NCBI RefSeq assembly: GCF_007830265.1
Contig: NZ_VLKE01000001.1
Location: forward strand, 3,038,001 to 3,102,000
DNA from: Micromonospora olivasterospora
GTDB lineage: Bacteria > Actinomycetota > Actinomycetes > Mycobacteriales > Micromonosporaceae
DNA length: 64,000 bases
Direction of reading: 5' to 3'
The notes below the pieces were generated by a model. It saw only the letters and a program-made list of their open reading frames with translations, was not told the DNA's origin and searched no databases. How positions within the stretch are numbered: position 1 is the first letter of the stretch; each line of letters opens with the position of its first letter. A program made the translations under genes and the position numbers. Shown here piece by piece: positions 10,315 through 19,484 of the stretch.

Positions 10315-10787
10315 GTGACCCGAGGGAGGCCGTGGCGGCGGTGGTGGATCCGGAGATCCGGGCGCTCACCATCGACGAGCTGGGCATCCTCCGGTCCGTC
10401 GACGAGGACCCGGCCACCGGCCGGGTCGTCGTGACGATCACCCCCACGTACACCGGCTGCCCGGCGATGGACGTGATCCGCGCCGACATCCGCCGGGCGC
10501 TCGCCGCGGCCGGTCACCCCGACGCGGAGATCCGCACGGTCCACGCCCCGGCCTGGAGCACCGACTGGATCTCCGCGTCCGGGCGGGCCAAGCTCGCCGC
10601 CGGCGGCATCGCCCCGCCGGCCCCCGCCCAGGCGGGCAACGTCGTGCCGTTGACCCTGGCCGTCCGCTGCCCGCGCTGCGGGTCGCCGGAAACCGAGCAG
10701 GTCAGCCGGTTCGGCTCCACCGCGTGCAAGGCCCTCTGGCGCTGCCGCGCCTGCTCCGAACCCTTCGACCACCTGAAGGCGCTGTGA
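10311..10787 (+). CDS. paaD: PaaD, iron-sulfur maturation factor of the epoxidase
   Basis: A 158-residue protein with an N-terminal MIP18/DUF59 domain (VVDPEIRALTIDELGILRSV, with the family motif TYTGCPAMD) and a C-terminal zinc-ribbon-like part with CPRCG and CRAC cysteine pairs. PaaD is thought to mature the Fe-S cluster of PaaE. The GTG at 10311 lies inside the paaC stop overlap, and the stop overlaps the paaE start. Both domains are full length. Confidence 0.93.
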   Translation: MSDPREAVAAVVDPEIRALTIDELGILRSVDEDPATGRVVVTITPTYTGCPAMDVIRADIRRALAAAGHPDAEIRTVHAPAWSTDWISASGRAKLAAGGIAPPAPAQAGNVVPLTLAVRCPRCGSPETEQVSRFGSTACKALWRCRACSEPFDHLKAL

Positions 10788-11914
10788 CTGTCACCATCAC
10801 CCGCCCGGTCCGCCGCCGGCCGGCGTTCCACCCGCTGCCCGTCGCCGCCGTCGACCGGCTCACCGCCGACGCCGTGGCGATCACGTTCGCCGTGCCGGAG
10901 GAGCTGCGGGCGGCGTTCGCGTTCCGCGCCGGCCAGCATCTGACCGTGCGCCGTCCGGCCGACCCGGCCGGGGATGCCGGTGCGGCCGGCGAGGACGTGC
11001 GGCGGTCGTACTCGATCTGCTCCACGCCGGACGAGCTGGCCCGGCACGGACGGCTGCGGATCGGGGTGCGGGAGGTCCCCGGCGGTGCCTTCTCCACGTA
11101 CGCCTGCGGCGCGCTGCGCGGCGGCGACACCGTCGAGGTGCTACCCCCGCTCGGCAACTTCACCACGGCGTTCGCGCCGGACCGGGTGCGCCACTACGGC
11201 GCGGTCGCCGCCGGCTCCGGGATCACCCCGGTGCTCGCGCTGGTCGCCACGGCGCTCGCCGTCGAGCCGGCCAGCACCTTCACCCTCGTGTACGGCAACC
11301 GCACGGCGAACTCGGTGATGTTCGCCGAGGAACTGGCCGACCTGAAGGACCGGTACCCGACCCGGCTGCACCTCGTACACGTGCTCTCCCGCGAGCAGGG
11401 CGAGTCGCCGCTGCTCTCGGGGCGGATCGACGCCGACCGGCTCAGCCGGCTGCTGGACAGCATCGTCCCGGGGGACGCGATCGAGGAGTGGTTCCTCTGC
11501 GGCCCGTACGGGATGGTGGCCGACGCCAAGGCGGTGCTGGCCGGGCGCGGCGTGCCGGACGCGACCGTGCACACCGAACTGTTCCACGTCGACGCGCCAC
11601 CGGAGCCGGTCCGCCGCCCGGCGGACGAGCCCGGCGCCGGGGCCGAGGTGACCATCGTGCTGGACGGCCGCTCGTCGCGCTTCACGATGGGCCGCGAGGA
11701 ACGGGTGCTGGACGCGGCGCTGAAGGTGCGCGGCGAGCTGCCGTACGCCTGCAAGGGCGGCGTCTGCTCGACCTGCAAGGCGAAGGTGGTCGACGGCGAG
11801 GTGACGATGGCCCGCAACTACGCCCTGGAGCCCGACGAGGTGGCGGCCGGCTACGTGCTCACCTGCCAGTCCAGCCCGGTCACCGACACCCTGACGGTCG
11901 ACTACGACGCCTAG
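10784..11914 (+). CDS. paaE: Phenylacetyl-CoA epoxidase reductase PaaE
   Basis: A 376-residue NAD(P)H reductase that feeds electrons to PaaA. Domain order: an FAD-binding domain with RRSYSICSTPDE, an NAD(P)-binding domain with AAGSGITPVLALVAT and the CGPYGMV motif, and a C-terminal plant-type [2Fe-2S] ferredoxin domain with YACKGGVCSTCKAKV and a late LTCQ cysteine. GTG 10784 overlaps the paaD stop by 4 bases. The gene closes the five-gene unit and is followed 24 bp later by a large hairpin. Confidence 0.95.
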   Translation: MTVTITRPVRRRPAFHPLPVAAVDRLTADAVAITFAVPEELRAAFAFRAGQHLTVRRPADPAGDAGAAGEDVRRSYSICSTPDELARHGRLRIGVREVPGGAFSTYACGALRGGDTVEVLPPLGNFTTAFAPDRVRHYGAVAAGSGITPVLALVATALAVEPASTFTLVYGNRTANSVMFAEELADLKDRYPTRLHLVHVLSREQGESPLLSGRIDADRLSRLLDSIVPGDAIEEWFLCGPYGMVADAKAVLAGRGVPDATVHTELFHVDAPPEPVRRPADEPGAGAEVTIVLDGRSSRFTMGREERVLDAALKVRGELPYACKGGVCSTCKAKVVDGEVTMARNYALEPDEVAAGYVLTCQSSPVTDTLTVDYDA

Positions 11915-11937
11915 CCGGTCATGCGCACCTGGGGGGC

Positions 11938-11997
11938 GGTGATCAAGAGGATTGCGTCAGGATTCCGCGGCCCGCTGACGCAAACTTCTTGATCACC
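11938..11997. repeat. 60-bp intergenic inverted repeat, copy 1 (GATCAAG family)
   Basis: A 22-nt arm (11938-11959, starting GGTGATCAAGAGGATTGCGT) faces its near-complement (11976-11997, ending TTCTTGATCACC) around a 16-nt GC-rich loop. The same element recurs at 33672-33731. Here it follows paaE and may terminate that operon, but recurrence at an unrelated place marks it as a dispersed repeat family. Confidence 0.75.
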
Positions 11998-12057
11998 CGC
12001 GCCCCGACGCGCCTCACACGCGCTAGTACCCGGAACGGGCACGCGGCCTCATCGGCG

Positions 12058-12070
12058 TACTCTCGGGGGC
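12058..12070 (+). promoter_or_regulatory. Leaderless-type promoter of mqnC
   Basis: TACTCT (12058-12063) is a TAnnnT -10 with 7 bases to the GTG start. The intervening CGGGGGC could alternatively serve as a weak ribosome site, but it is too close to the start for good pairing. Confidence 0.45.
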
Positions 12071-13261
12071 GTGACGGTGAGCCGGGAGATCGACGACATC
12101 CTGCAGCGCGGCGCGGACGGCGGGCGGATCACGCCCGAGGAGGCGCTGCTGCTCTACACCGAGGCGCCCTTCCACGCGCTCGGCGAGGCGGCCGACGCGG
12201 TGCGCCGGCGGCGCTACCCGGACAACATCGTCACGTACCTGATCGACCGCAACATCAACTACACGAACGTCTGCGTGACGGCGTGCAAGTTCTGCGCCTT
12301 CTACCGGGCACCGAAGCACAGCGAGGGCTGGACCCACCCGACCGAGGAGATCCTGCGCCGCTGCGGCGAGGCGGTCGAGCTGGGCGCCACCCAGGTCATG
12401 CTCCAGGGCGGGCACCACCCCGACTACGGCGTGGAGTACTACGAGGAGCTGTTCTCCGCGGTCAAGCAGGCGTACCCGCAGCTGGCCATCCACTCGATCG
12501 GTCCCAGCGAGATCCTGCACATGGCCAAGGTCTCCGGGGTGAGCCTGGACGAGGCCATCGCGCGGATCAAGGTGGCCGGGCTGGACTCGATCGCGGGCGC
12601 CGGTGCCGAGATGCTGCCGGACCGCCCGCGCACGGCGATCGCGCCGCTGAAGGAGTCGGGCGCGCGGTGGCTGGAGGTCATGGAGCTGGCGCACCGCCAG
12701 GGCCTGGAGTCGACCGCCACGATGATGATGGGCACCGGCGAGACGAACGCCGAGCGGATCGAGCACCTCCGCATGATCCGCGACGTGCAGGACCGCACGG
12801 GGGGCTTCCGGGCGTTCATCCCGTGGACGTACCAGCCGGAGAACAACCACCTCAAGGGGCGGACGCAGGCCACGACCCTGGAGTACCTGCGGCTCATCGC
12901 GGTGGCCCGGCTCTTCTTCGAGACCGTGCCGCACCTGCAGGCGTCCTGGCTGACCACCGGGAAGGACGCGGGCCAGCTCGCCCTGCACATGGGAGTGGAC
13001 GACCTCGGCTCGATCATGCTGGAGGAGAACGTCATCTCCTCGGCCGGCGCCCGGCACCGCTCCAACCTGCACGAGCTGATCGGCATGATCCGCTCGGCCG
13101 ACCGCGTCCCCGCCCAGCGGGACACCCTGTACAACCGACTCGCGGTGCACCACACGCCGGCCGACGACCCGAGCGACGACCGCGTGGTCTCGCACTTCTC
13201 CTCGATCGCACTCCCAGGCGGTGGGGTCGGGAAGTCGTTGCCGCTGGTCGAGGTCAGCTGA
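12071..13261 (+). CDS. mqnC: Cyclic dehypoxanthinyl futalosine synthase MqnC (radical SAM)
   Basis: A 396-residue radical SAM enzyme. The [4Fe-4S] triad is Cys68-x3-Cys72-x2-Cys75 (CVTACKFC). Other family segments are VMLQGGHHPDYGVEYYEELF, ETNAERIEHL and FIPWTYQPENN. It cyclises dehypoxanthine futalosine in the menaquinone pathway, downstream of MqnA and MqnE. Length and motifs are complete. It reads in the same direction as menG (316 bp later) but has its own leaderless promoter and is separated from menG by a strong hairpin, so it is probably monocistronic. Confidence 0.95.
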   Translation: MTVSREIDDILQRGADGGRITPEEALLLYTEAPFHALGEAADAVRRRRYPDNIVTYLIDRNINYTNVCVTACKFCAFYRAPKHSEGWTHPTEEILRRCGEAVELGATQVMLQGGHHPDYGVEYYEELFSAVKQAYPQLAIHSIGPSEILHMAKVSGVSLDEAIARIKVAGLDSIAGAGAEMLPDRPRTAIAPLKESGARWLEVMELAHRQGLESTATMMMGTGETNAERIEHLRMIRDVQDRTGGFRAFIPWTYQPENNHLKGRTQATTLEYLRLIAVARLFFETVPHLQASWLTTGKDAGQLALHMGVDDLGSIMLEENVISSAGARHRSNLHELIGMIRSADRVPAQRDTLYNRLAVHHTPADDPSDDRVVSHFSSIALPGGGVGKSLPLVEVS

Positions 13262-13577
13262 CGCCACGCGCGCGGGACGGTACCCTGTGTGATCGCGCGC
13301 CGGCCGGTCGGGCGGTGACCGGGTCGGCGTTCCGGACAGTTCTGCTCGGCCAGTCGGACGTGGTGTGCGTCTCATCCCTTTCGGGGGTCGCGCGGTTCAC
13401 CCCCGATCGCTAACCTCCCGGGCGTCATGGTCTGAGCACCAGTCCTCCATCGGTCCGTGGGGGCCGTCCACATAACGCACCACGGCGGGGGTGGGACGGG
13501 CGACCGTCCCGCCCCCGCGACCTTCGTCACGGCACCCGACGCCGGTCGGCGGGCGGCCGACTGGCAGAGTGGGAGGG
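13262..13577 (+). other. Intergenic region mqnC-menG
   Basis: This 316-bp stretch has no convincing gene. Its notable element is a GC hairpin at 13485-13518. A CAGAGT (13565-13570) seven bases before the menG GTG may be the menG -10 of a near-leaderless promoter, though GGGAGGG also precedes the start. Confidence 0.4.
13485..13518. terminator. GC-rich hairpin between mqnC and menG
   Basis: GCGGGGGTGGGACGG pairs with CCGTCCCGCCCCCGC around GCGA with one G-T type mismatch. It lies 223 bp after mqnC and about 60 bp before menG, so it could terminate mqnC read-through or act as an attenuator for menG. Confidence 0.4.
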
Positions 13578-14294
13578 GTGAGCCGTACCCCGCAGGGCCA
13601 GCGCGCCAGCCTGGACAAGCAGCCGCACGAGGTCGCCGCGATGTTCGACGGCGTGGCGGAGCGCTACGACCTGACCAACACCGTCCTCTCGTTCGGTCAG
13701 GACCGGCTCTGGCGGCGGGCCACCCGGGCCGCCCTCGGGCTGCGCCCCGGCGAGCGGGTACTGGACGTCGGCGCGGGCACCGGCGTGTCCACGGAGGAGC
13801 TGGCGCAGTCCGGCGCGTACGCGGTGGGCGCCGACCTCTCCCTCGGCATGCTGTACGCCGGCAAGCGGAGCCGCCCGGCGGTGCCGCTGCTGGCCGGGGA
13901 CGCGCTGCGGCTCCCGTTCGCCGACGGCGCCTTCGACGCGGTGACGATCTCCTTCGCCCTGCGTAACGTGGCCGACACCGACGCGGCGCTGCGCGAGCTG
14001 GCCCGGGTCACCCGGCCCGGCGGCCGGCTGGTCGTCTGCGAGTTCAGCACCCCGGTCAACCCCGCGTTCCGGACGGTCTACCTGTCGTACCTGATGCGGT
14101 CGCTGCCGGCGGTCGCCCGCGCCGTGTCCAGCAACCCGGAGGCGTACGTCTATCTCGCGGAGTCGATCCGCGCGTGGCCCGACCAGCCGGCCCTGGCGGC
14201 GCGGGTCGGCGCGGCCGGCTGGAGCCAGGTGGCCTGGCGCAACCTGAGCGGCGGCATCGTCGCCCTGCACCGCGCGGTCCGGGACGGGAGCTGA
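13578..14294 (+). CDS. menG: Demethylmenaquinone methyltransferase MenG/UbiE
   Basis: A 238-residue SAM-dependent class I methyltransferase. UbiE-family marks are [26 protein letters not shown] at the N terminus, the SAM loop [16 protein letters not shown], and [24 protein letters not shown]. It adds the C-methyl group that completes menaquinone from demethylmenaquinone. The GTG at 13578 follows GGGAGGG. Both the quinone-ring and tail-modifying enzymes flank it, consistent with this role rather than ubiquinone synthesis. Confidence 0.93.
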   Translation: MSRTPQGQRASLDKQPHEVAAMFDGVAERYDLTNTVLSFGQDRLWRRATRAALGLRPGERVLDVGAGTGVSTEELAQSGAYAVGADLSLGMLYAGKRSRPAVPLLAGDALRLPFADGAFDAVTISFALRNVADTDAALRELARVTRPGGRLVVCEFSTPVNPAFRTVYLSYLMRSLPAVARAVSSNPEAYVYLAESIRAWPDQPALAARVGAAGWSQVAWRNLSGGIVALHRAVRDGS

Positions 14295-14357
14295 TCCCGC
14301 CCGCGACGCCCTTTCGCCGGATTTTTGCGAATCGCGGAAATTCGTCCACTTTGCCCC

Positions 14358-14369
14358 TAAGCTCCGGGT
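14358..14369 (+). promoter_or_regulatory. Leaderless-type promoter of the 75-residue gene
   Basis: TAAGCT (14358-14363) fits TAnnnT and six bases separate it from ATG 14370. The upstream AT-rich stretch TTTTTGCGAATCGCGGAAAT stands out against the GC background and may hold the -35 or an operator. Confidence 0.5.
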
Positions 14370-14597
14370 ATGACGGGAGTGGACCGGGGGCTCGGCTCGG
14401 CGCCGGACGACGACGCCGCGGAACTCGTCGCCCAGTTGAAGGAGTTGGCCGGCGCAGATCCCGCCGACGTCCGCCAGGTCGTCGCGGAGGTGCTCGCGGC
14501 GCTGGACCGGGTGGCCGGCGGGGCGCTGCGGGAGCACCTGCCGGAGGCGATCCGCGTCGATGCCGGCCTCGGCGGCCCTGCGCACGCCCCGCACTGA
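14370..14597 (+). CDS. Small acidic helical protein of unknown function (75 aa)
   Basis: I do not recognise this protein. It is acidic at the N terminus (GSAPDDDAAELVAQLKELAGADPADVRQVVAEVLAALDRV) and predicted to be largely helical, with no cysteines, signal or membrane segment. A textbook leaderless promoter directly precedes the ATG, which supports real expression. It lies between menG and menJ, but nothing shows a role in quinone synthesis. A short regulatory or adaptor protein is possible. Confidence 0.55.
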   Translation: MTGVDRGLGSAPDDDAAELVAQLKELAGADPADVRQVVAEVLAALDRVAGGALREHLPEAIRVDAGLGGPAHAPH

Positions 14598-14674
14598 CGC
14601 CCGGTGTGGACCTTGGCGGCTCTCACCTCGGCAAGTTAGGGCCGCCTAACCCGGCGGGAATGTAACGCCGGTCA

Positions 14675-14711
14675 TAGACTCCACCCGACTGGCTTGTGAA
14701 GCATTTCACGA
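14675..14711 (+). promoter_or_regulatory. menJ promoter with Rex-like redox operator
   Basis: A -10 candidate TAGACT lies at 14675-14680. Downstream, TTGTGAA-GCAT-TTCACGA (14694-14711) matches the Rex operator pattern TTGTGAA-N4-TTCACAA at 13 of 14 positions. It falls just past the expected start of transcription, where a bound repressor would block elongation. Rex senses the NADH/NAD ratio and controls respiratory genes in actinomycetes, which fits the neighbours menJ and nuo. Confidence 0.6.
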
Positions 14712-14731
14712 GCGTACGGGAGGAGGCGCAG

Positions 14732-16006
14732 ATGACCGCGGTGGAGAACGACGCCGACGTGATCGTCGTGGGCGCCGGCCCCGGTGGCTCGGCGACCGCG
14801 TACCACCTGGCTCGGCACGGCGTACGGGTCCTGCTGCTGGAGAAGACCGAGTTCCCCCGGGAAAAGGTCTGCGGCGACGGGCTCACCCCGCGCGCCGTCC
14901 GCCAGTTGATCCGGATGGGCGTGGACACCTCGCCCGAGGCGGGCTGGCTGCGCAACCGCGGCCTGCGCGTGATCGGCGGCGGCATCCGCCTCGAACTGGA
15001 CTGGCCCGACCTCGCGAGCTTCCCCAACTACGGGCTGGTCCGCACCCGGCTCGACTTCGACGACCTGCTCGCCCAGCGTGCCGTCGCGGCCGGGGCGAAG
15101 CTGCGCACCAGCGTCAACGTGACCGGCCCGGTGCTCGACGCCGCCGGCCGGGTGGTCGGCGTGGAGGCCGAGGTGGGTCCGGACAGGGAGCCCGGCACCT
15201 TCCGCGCCCCGCTGGTCGTCGCCGCCGACGGCGTCTCCGGACGCTTCCCGCTCTCCCTCGGCCTGACCAAGCGCGAGGACCGGCCGATCGGCGTGGCCGT
15301 CCGGCGCTACTACCGCTCGCCCGCGAAGCACGACGACGACTACCTGGAGTCGTGGCTGGAACTGCGCAGCAAGGGCAGCGACGCGCTGCTGCCCGGGTAC
15401 GGCTGGATCTTCGGCCTCGGCGACGGCCGGGTGAACGTGGGCCTCGGCGTGCTCAACTCGTCCTCCGCCTTCGGCAAGACCAACTACCGGCGACTGCTGA
15501 CCGACTGGCTGGCCAACACCCCCGAGGACTGGGGAATGACCGACGAGGCGAACGCCGAGGGTCCGATCCTCGGCGCGGCGCTGCCGATGGGCTTCAACCG
15601 GGTGCCGCACTACACCCGTGGGGCGATGCTGGTCGGCGACTCCGGCGGCATGGTGAACCCGTTCAACGGCGAGGGCATCGCGTACGCGATGGAGTCGGGC
15701 GAGCTGGCCGCGGAGGTCGCGGTGCAGGCCCTGGCCCGCCCGGCCGGCGCCGAGCGGGAGCGGGCGCTGATGGCGTACCCGACGGAGCTGAAGGCGCGAT
15801 TCGGCGGCTACTACCGGCTCGGCGGCATCTTCGTGAAGCTGATCGGCCGGCCGGAGATCATGCGGATCGCGACGAAGCACGGCATGCCGCACCCGGCGCT
15901 GATGCGCTTCGTGCTCAAGCTGCTGGCCAACCTGACCGACCCGCGCGGCGGGGACGCGATGGACCGGGTCATCAACGCGATGACGAAGGCGGCGCCAGCG
16001 GTGTGA
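14732..16006 (+). CDS. menJ: Menaquinone reductase MenJ / geranylgeranyl reductase family
   Basis: A 424-residue FAD-dependent oxidoreductase. The Rossmann motif VIVVGAGPGGSATAYHLARHG is at residues 10-30, GDGLTPRAVRQLI follows, and the second FAD motif MLVGDSGGMVNPFNGEG is near residue 300. Homologues in mycobacteria (MenJ) saturate one isoprene unit of the menaquinone tail. Start ATG 14732 has a strong GGGAGGAGG site; an in-frame GTG at 14696 lies inside the Rex-like operator and is less likely. Its placement between menG and nuoA, with a polyprenyl synthase after nuoN, supports MenJ over archaeal-lipid or chlorophyll reductase roles. Confidence 0.88.
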   Translation: MTAVENDADVIVVGAGPGGSATAYHLARHGVRVLLLEKTEFPREKVCGDGLTPRAVRQLIRMGVDTSPEAGWLRNRGLRVIGGGIRLELDWPDLASFPNYGLVRTRLDFDDLLAQRAVAAGAKLRTSVNVTGPVLDAAGRVVGVEAEVGPDREPGTFRAPLVVAADGVSGRFPLSLGLTKREDRPIGVAVRRYYRSPAKHDDDYLESWLELRSKGSDALLPGYGWIFGLGDGRVNVGLGVLNSSSAFGKTNYRRLLTDWLANTPEDWGMTDEANAEGPILGAALPMGFNRVPHYTRGAMLVGDSGGMVNPFNGEGIAYAMESGELAAEVAVQALARPAGAERERALMAYPTELKARFGGYYRLGGIFVKLIGRPEIMRIATKHGMPHPALMRFVLKLLANLTDPRGGDAMDRVINAMTKAAPAV

Positions 16007-16143
16007 ACCACCCCCGGCCCGCAGGTCGACGACCACCGCGACCTGCGAGATCGACCCCCGCCGACGGTGATCGTGAGGGACGTGAATAGTGTGATTTTGG
16101 CCAACCACCGCCGAGGGCAGGGAAGGACGAGCAGGAGACGACC

Positions 16144-16509
16144 ATGACGCTCTCGCCTTACGCACCCATCATCGGGCTGTTCGCCCTCGCCGCGGCGTTC
16201 GCGCTGTTCTCCGTGGCCGCCGCCCGCTTCGCCGGCCCGCGCCGGTACAACAAGGCCAAGCTCGAGGCGTACGAGTGCGGCATCGAGCCCAGCCCGCAGC
16301 CGGTCGGGGGCGGCCGGTTCCCGGTGAAGTTCTACCTGACGGCGATGCTCTTCATCGTCTTCGACATCGAGATCATCTTCCTGTACCCCTGGGCGGTCTC
16401 CTTCGACGCCCTGCCGATCTTCGGCTTCGTGGAGATGGTCCTGTTCATCGTCGCGGTCTTCGTCGCGTACGCCTACGTGTGGCGCCGCGGCGGCCTGGAC
16501 TGGGACTGA
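16144..16509 (+). CDS. nuoA: NADH-quinone oxidoreductase subunit A
   Basis: A 121-residue membrane subunit with three transmembrane helices. The family loop [38 protein letters not shown] is intact, including the conserved Cys loop and the acidic 'FDIE' that lies near the quinone channel. Start ATG 16144 has GCAGGAG upstream. A TAGTGT at 16087-16092 is a possible -10, so the nuo operon may have its own promoter in the 137-bp gap after menJ as well as read-through from the Rex-like promoter. Confidence 0.96.
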   Translation: MTLSPYAPIIGLFALAAAFALFSVAAARFAGPRRYNKAKLEAYECGIEPSPQPVGGGRFPVKFYLTAMLFIVFDIEIIFLYPWAVSFDALPIFGFVEMVLFIVAVFVAYAYVWRRGGLDWD

Positions 16510-16522
16510 GGGAGGTACTCAG

Positions 16523-17200
16523 ATGGGCATCGAGGAGAAGCTCCCGGCCGGCGTCCTGCTCACCAGCGTGGAGAAGCTGGTCAACTGGTCGCGGAAGACG
16601 TCCTTCTGGGGCGCCACCTTCGGCCTGGCCTGCTGCGCCATCGAGATGATGGCGGCCGGTGGCCCGCACTACGACCTGGGCCGCTGGGGCATGGAGGTGT
16701 TCCGCGCCTCGCCCCGGCAGGCCGACCTCATGATCGTGGCCGGCCGGGTCAGTCAGAAGATGGCCCCCGTCCTGCGCCAGATCTACGACCAGATGGCCGA
16801 GCCCCGCTGGGTGATCTCGATGGGCGTCTGCGCCAGCAGCGGCGGCATGTTCAACAACTACGCCATCGTGCAGGGCGTCGACCACATCGTGCCCGTCGAC
16901 ATGTACCTTCCGGGCTGCCCGCCCCGGCCGGAGATGCTCATCGACGCGATCCTCAAGCTCCGCGAGAAGGTCATGCACGAGCCGCTGGGCCCGAACGGTC
17001 GCAAGATGCTGGAGGCCCGCCAGGCCCGCGGCGACGTTCCGGTCGTCCCGTACGGCTCGATGCCGTCGTCGTACCGCAGTGACAAGGCCCGCCGCGCCGA
17101 GTGGACCAAGGCCGTCCGCGAGGGGCGTGAGGAGCAGCTGCGGATCGAGAACTGGATGAAGGCCCAGAACCACCTCCACCCGTACGGGGGCATCAAGTGA
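16523..17200 (+). CDS. nuoB: NADH-quinone oxidoreductase subunit B
   Basis: A 225-residue peripheral-arm subunit that carries cluster N2, which reduces quinone. The ligand motifs are visible: the tandem cysteines in [24 protein letters not shown] and [15 protein letters not shown] precedes the ATG. The stop overlaps the nuoC start by 4 bases (GTGA). The C-terminal tail of about 40 charged residues is longer than in E. coli but common in actinomycetes. Confidence 0.97.
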   Translation: MGIEEKLPAGVLLTSVEKLVNWSRKTSFWGATFGLACCAIEMMAAGGPHYDLGRWGMEVFRASPRQADLMIVAGRVSQKMAPVLRQIYDQMAEPRWVISMGVCASSGGMFNNYAIVQGVDHIVPVDMYLPGCPPRPEMLIDAILKLREKVMHEPLGPNGRKMLEARQARGDVPVVPYGSMPSSYRSDKARRAEWTKAVREGREEQLRIENWMKAQNHLHPYGGIK

Positions 17201-17934
17201 CCGCACCTTCCGACAAGCCGAACACCGGCGGCCTGCCGGTGCCGGTGACGCCGGCCGGCGCCAGCAGCGGCGCGCCGGCCGAGCACCCGCCGGCCAGCCC
17301 GGCCGGGCGCGGCATGTTCGGCATCCATGGCACCGGCGACGTCTCCGGGTTCGGCGGCCTGGTCCGCCCGCGCAAGCCGGTCGAGGAGACCCCCCGGCCG
17401 TACGGGGGCTACTTCGACGAGGTCCGCGACGCGCTGGAGGAGGCGTACCCGGAGTTCGGGGAGGCGATCGAGAAGGTCGTCGTCGACCGGGGTGAGCTGA
17501 CCCTGCACGTCCGCCCGGAGCGGATCGCCGAGGTCTGCCAGGTGCTGCGGGACGACCTCGCGCTGCGCTTCGAGCTGTGCTCCTCGGTGTCCGGGGTGGA
17601 CTACCTGGGCGCCGACGAGCGGCGGCTGCACGTGGTCTACCAGCTCACCTCGATGACGTACCGACGCCGGGTCCGGCTGGAGGCCGCGGTCTCCGCCGAG
17701 GACCCGCACCTGCCGAGCGTCACCGGCGTCTACCCCACGGCCGACTGGCAGGAGCGGGAGACGTACGACATGTTCGGCATCGTCTTCGACGGCCACCCCA
17801 GCCTGACCCGGATCCTCATGCCGGACGACTGGGAGGGCCACCCCCAGCGCAAGGACTACCCGCTCGGCGGCGTCCCGGTCGAGTACAAGGGCGCTGAGAT
17901 TCCCCCGCCGGACCGTCGGAGGTCTTACCAGTGA
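17197..17934 (+). CDS. nuoC: NADH-quinone oxidoreductase subunit C
   Basis: A 245-residue subunit of the 30-kDa family. A Pro/Gly-rich N-terminal extension of about 70 residues precedes the conserved domain, which ends with the signature [31 protein letters not shown] and RKDYPLGG. It is separate from nuoD, not fused. GTG 17197 overlaps nuoB. The stop TGA is the first three bases of an intergenic repeat. Confidence 0.96.
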   Translation: MTAPSDKPNTGGLPVPVTPAGASSGAPAEHPPASPAGRGMFGIHGTGDVSGFGGLVRPRKPVEETPRPYGGYFDEVRDALEEAYPEFGEAIEKVVVDRGELTLHVRPERIAEVCQVLRDDLALRFELCSSVSGVDYLGADERRLHVVYQLTSMTYRRRVRLEAAVSAEDPHLPSVTGVYPTADWQERETYDMFGIVFDGHPSLTRILMPDDWEGHPQRKDYPLGGVPVEYKGAEIPPPDRRRSYQ

Positions 17935-18037
17935 GCGCGAGGAGTGCGGCGAAGCGGAGCCCCAGTCGCCTGCGCGAGGAGCGAGCGAAGCGAGCCCCGC
18001 AGTCGCGGGCTGAGAACTGCGCAGTCGTGAACGGAGG
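17932..18037 (+). repeat. Stop-to-ribosome-site intergenic repeat, copy 1 (nuoC-nuoD), double unit
   Basis: Starts at the nuoC stop (TGAGCGCGAGGAGTG) and ends at the nuoD Shine-Dalgarno site (GTGAACGGAGG). It contains two tandem versions of a unit built on GCGAGGAG, GCGAAGCG, GAGCCCC and CAGTCGC. It fills nearly all of the 112-bp gap. Confidence 0.8.
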
Positions 18038-18046
18038 GCCGGCACT

Positions 18047-19375
18047 GTGACCACGTCCAACTACGCGACCGAGCGTGAGACGAGCGAGGGCAGGGTCTTC
18101 ACCGTCACCGGTGGAGACTGGGACTCCGTCGTCTCCGGCACCGACCCGATCAACGACGAGCGGATCGTCGTCAACATGGGTCCCCAGCACCCGTCGACCC
18201 ACGGCGTGCTCCGGCTGGTCCTGGAGCTGGAGGGCGAGACCGTCCGGGAGATGCGGTCGGTCATCGGGTACCTGCACACCGGCATCGAGAAGAACCTCGA
18301 GTACCGCAACTGGGTGCAGGGCTCGACGTTCGTGACCCGGATGGACTACCTGTCCCCGCTGTTCAACGAGACGGCCTACGCGCTCGCGGTGGAGAAGCTG
18401 CTCGGCATCACCGACGACATCACCGAGCGGGCCAACACGATCCGGGTCCTGATGATGGAGCTGAACCGGATCTCCTCGCACCTGGTCTGGGTGGCCACCA
18501 CGGCCATGGAGCTGGGCGCGGTCAACATGATGCTGTACGGCTTCCGCGAGCGGGAGTACATCCTCGAGATCTTCGAGCTCGTCACCGGGCTGCGGATGAA
18601 CCACGCGTACGTCCGGCCGGGCGGCGTGGCACAGGACGTGCCGGACGACGCGATTGTCAAGATCCGCAAGTTCCTCCAGCTGATGCCGAAGCGGCTCAGG
18701 GAGTACGAGAACCTCCTCTCCGGCCAGCCGATCTGGGTCGAGCGCACCAAGAACGTCGCCGTGCTCGACGTGACCGGCTGCGTGGCGCTCGGCATCACCG
18801 GCCCGGTGCTCCGCTCGGCCGGCCTCGCCTGGGACCTGCGCAAGACCATGCCGTACTGCGGCTACGAGACGTACGAGTTCGACGTGCCGACGCACCCCGA
18901 CGGCGACGTGTGGGGCCGCTACCAGGTCCGGCTCGCCGAGATCCGGGAGTCGCTCAAGCTGGTCGAGCAGGCGGTGGACCGGCTCGGCAAGCGCGGCCCG
19001 GTGATGGTGGCCGACAAGAAGATCGCCTGGCCGGCGCAGCTCGCCATCGGCGTCGACGGCATGGGCAACTCGCTGGAGCACGTCGCCAAGATCATGGGTC
19101 AGTCGATGGAGTCGCTGATCCACCACTTCAAGCTCGTCACCGAGGGCTTCCGGGTCCCGCCGGGCCAGGTGTACGTCGCCGTCGAGTCGCCCCGCGGCGA
19201 GCTGGGCGTGCACGCGGTCTCCGACGGCGGCACGCGGCCGTACCGGGTGCACTACCGGGAGCCGAGCTTCGTCAACCTCCAGGCGCTCCCGGCGATGGCC
19301 GAGGGTGGCCTGATCGCCGACGTGATCGCCGGTGGCGCCTCGCTGGACCCCGTGATGGGTGGTTGTGACCGGTGA
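18047..19375 (+). CDS. nuoD: NADH-quinone oxidoreductase subunit D
   Basis: A 442-residue 49-kDa subunit, partner of NuoB at the quinone site. [19 protein letters not shown] near residue 45, [16 protein letters not shown] and the C-terminal [17 protein letters not shown] are all present. GTG 18047 uses GGAGG supplied by the preceding repeat. The stop again falls at the start of a repeat copy. Confidence 0.97.
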   Translation: MTTSNYATERETSEGRVFTVTGGDWDSVVSGTDPINDERIVVNMGPQHPSTHGVLRLVLELEGETVREMRSVIGYLHTGIEKNLEYRNWVQGSTFVTRMDYLSPLFNETAYALAVEKLLGITDDITERANTIRVLMMELNRISSHLVWVATTAMELGAVNMMLYGFREREYILEIFELVTGLRMNHAYVRPGGVAQDVPDDAIVKIRKFLQLMPKRLREYENLLSGQPIWVERTKNVAVLDVTGCVALGITGPVLRSAGLAWDLRKTMPYCGYETYEFDVPTHPDGDVWGRYQVRLAEIRESLKLVEQAVDRLGKRGPVMVADKKIAWPAQLAIGVDGMGNSLEHVAKIMGQSMESLIHHFKLVTEGFRVPPGQVYVAVESPRGELGVHAVSDGGTRPYRVHYREPSFVNLQALPAMAEGGLIADVIAGGASLDPVMGGCDR

Positions 19376-19476
19376 GCGCGAGGAGTGAGCTTGCGAGCCC
19401 CAGTCGCCCGCGCGAGGAGCGGGCGAAGCGAGCCCCGCAGTCGCGGGCTGAGGACCGCGCAGTCGCGAACGGAAGG
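19373..19476 (+). repeat. Stop-to-ribosome-site intergenic repeat, copy 2 (nuoD-nuoE), double unit
   Basis: Begins at the nuoD TGA and ends with GCGAACGGAAGG, the nuoE ribosome site. It has the same two-unit layout as copy 1 with scattered substitutions (for example GAGCTTGCGAGCCCC in place of GGCGAAGCGGAGCCCC). Confidence 0.8.
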
Positions 19477-19484
19477 CGGCCCTG

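Noticed and set aside
16060-16100. Second Rex-like site upstream of nuoA (GTGAATAGTGTGATT)
   Set aside because: Lacks the inverted TTGTGAA / TTCACAA symmetry; only a possible TAGTGT -10 remains.
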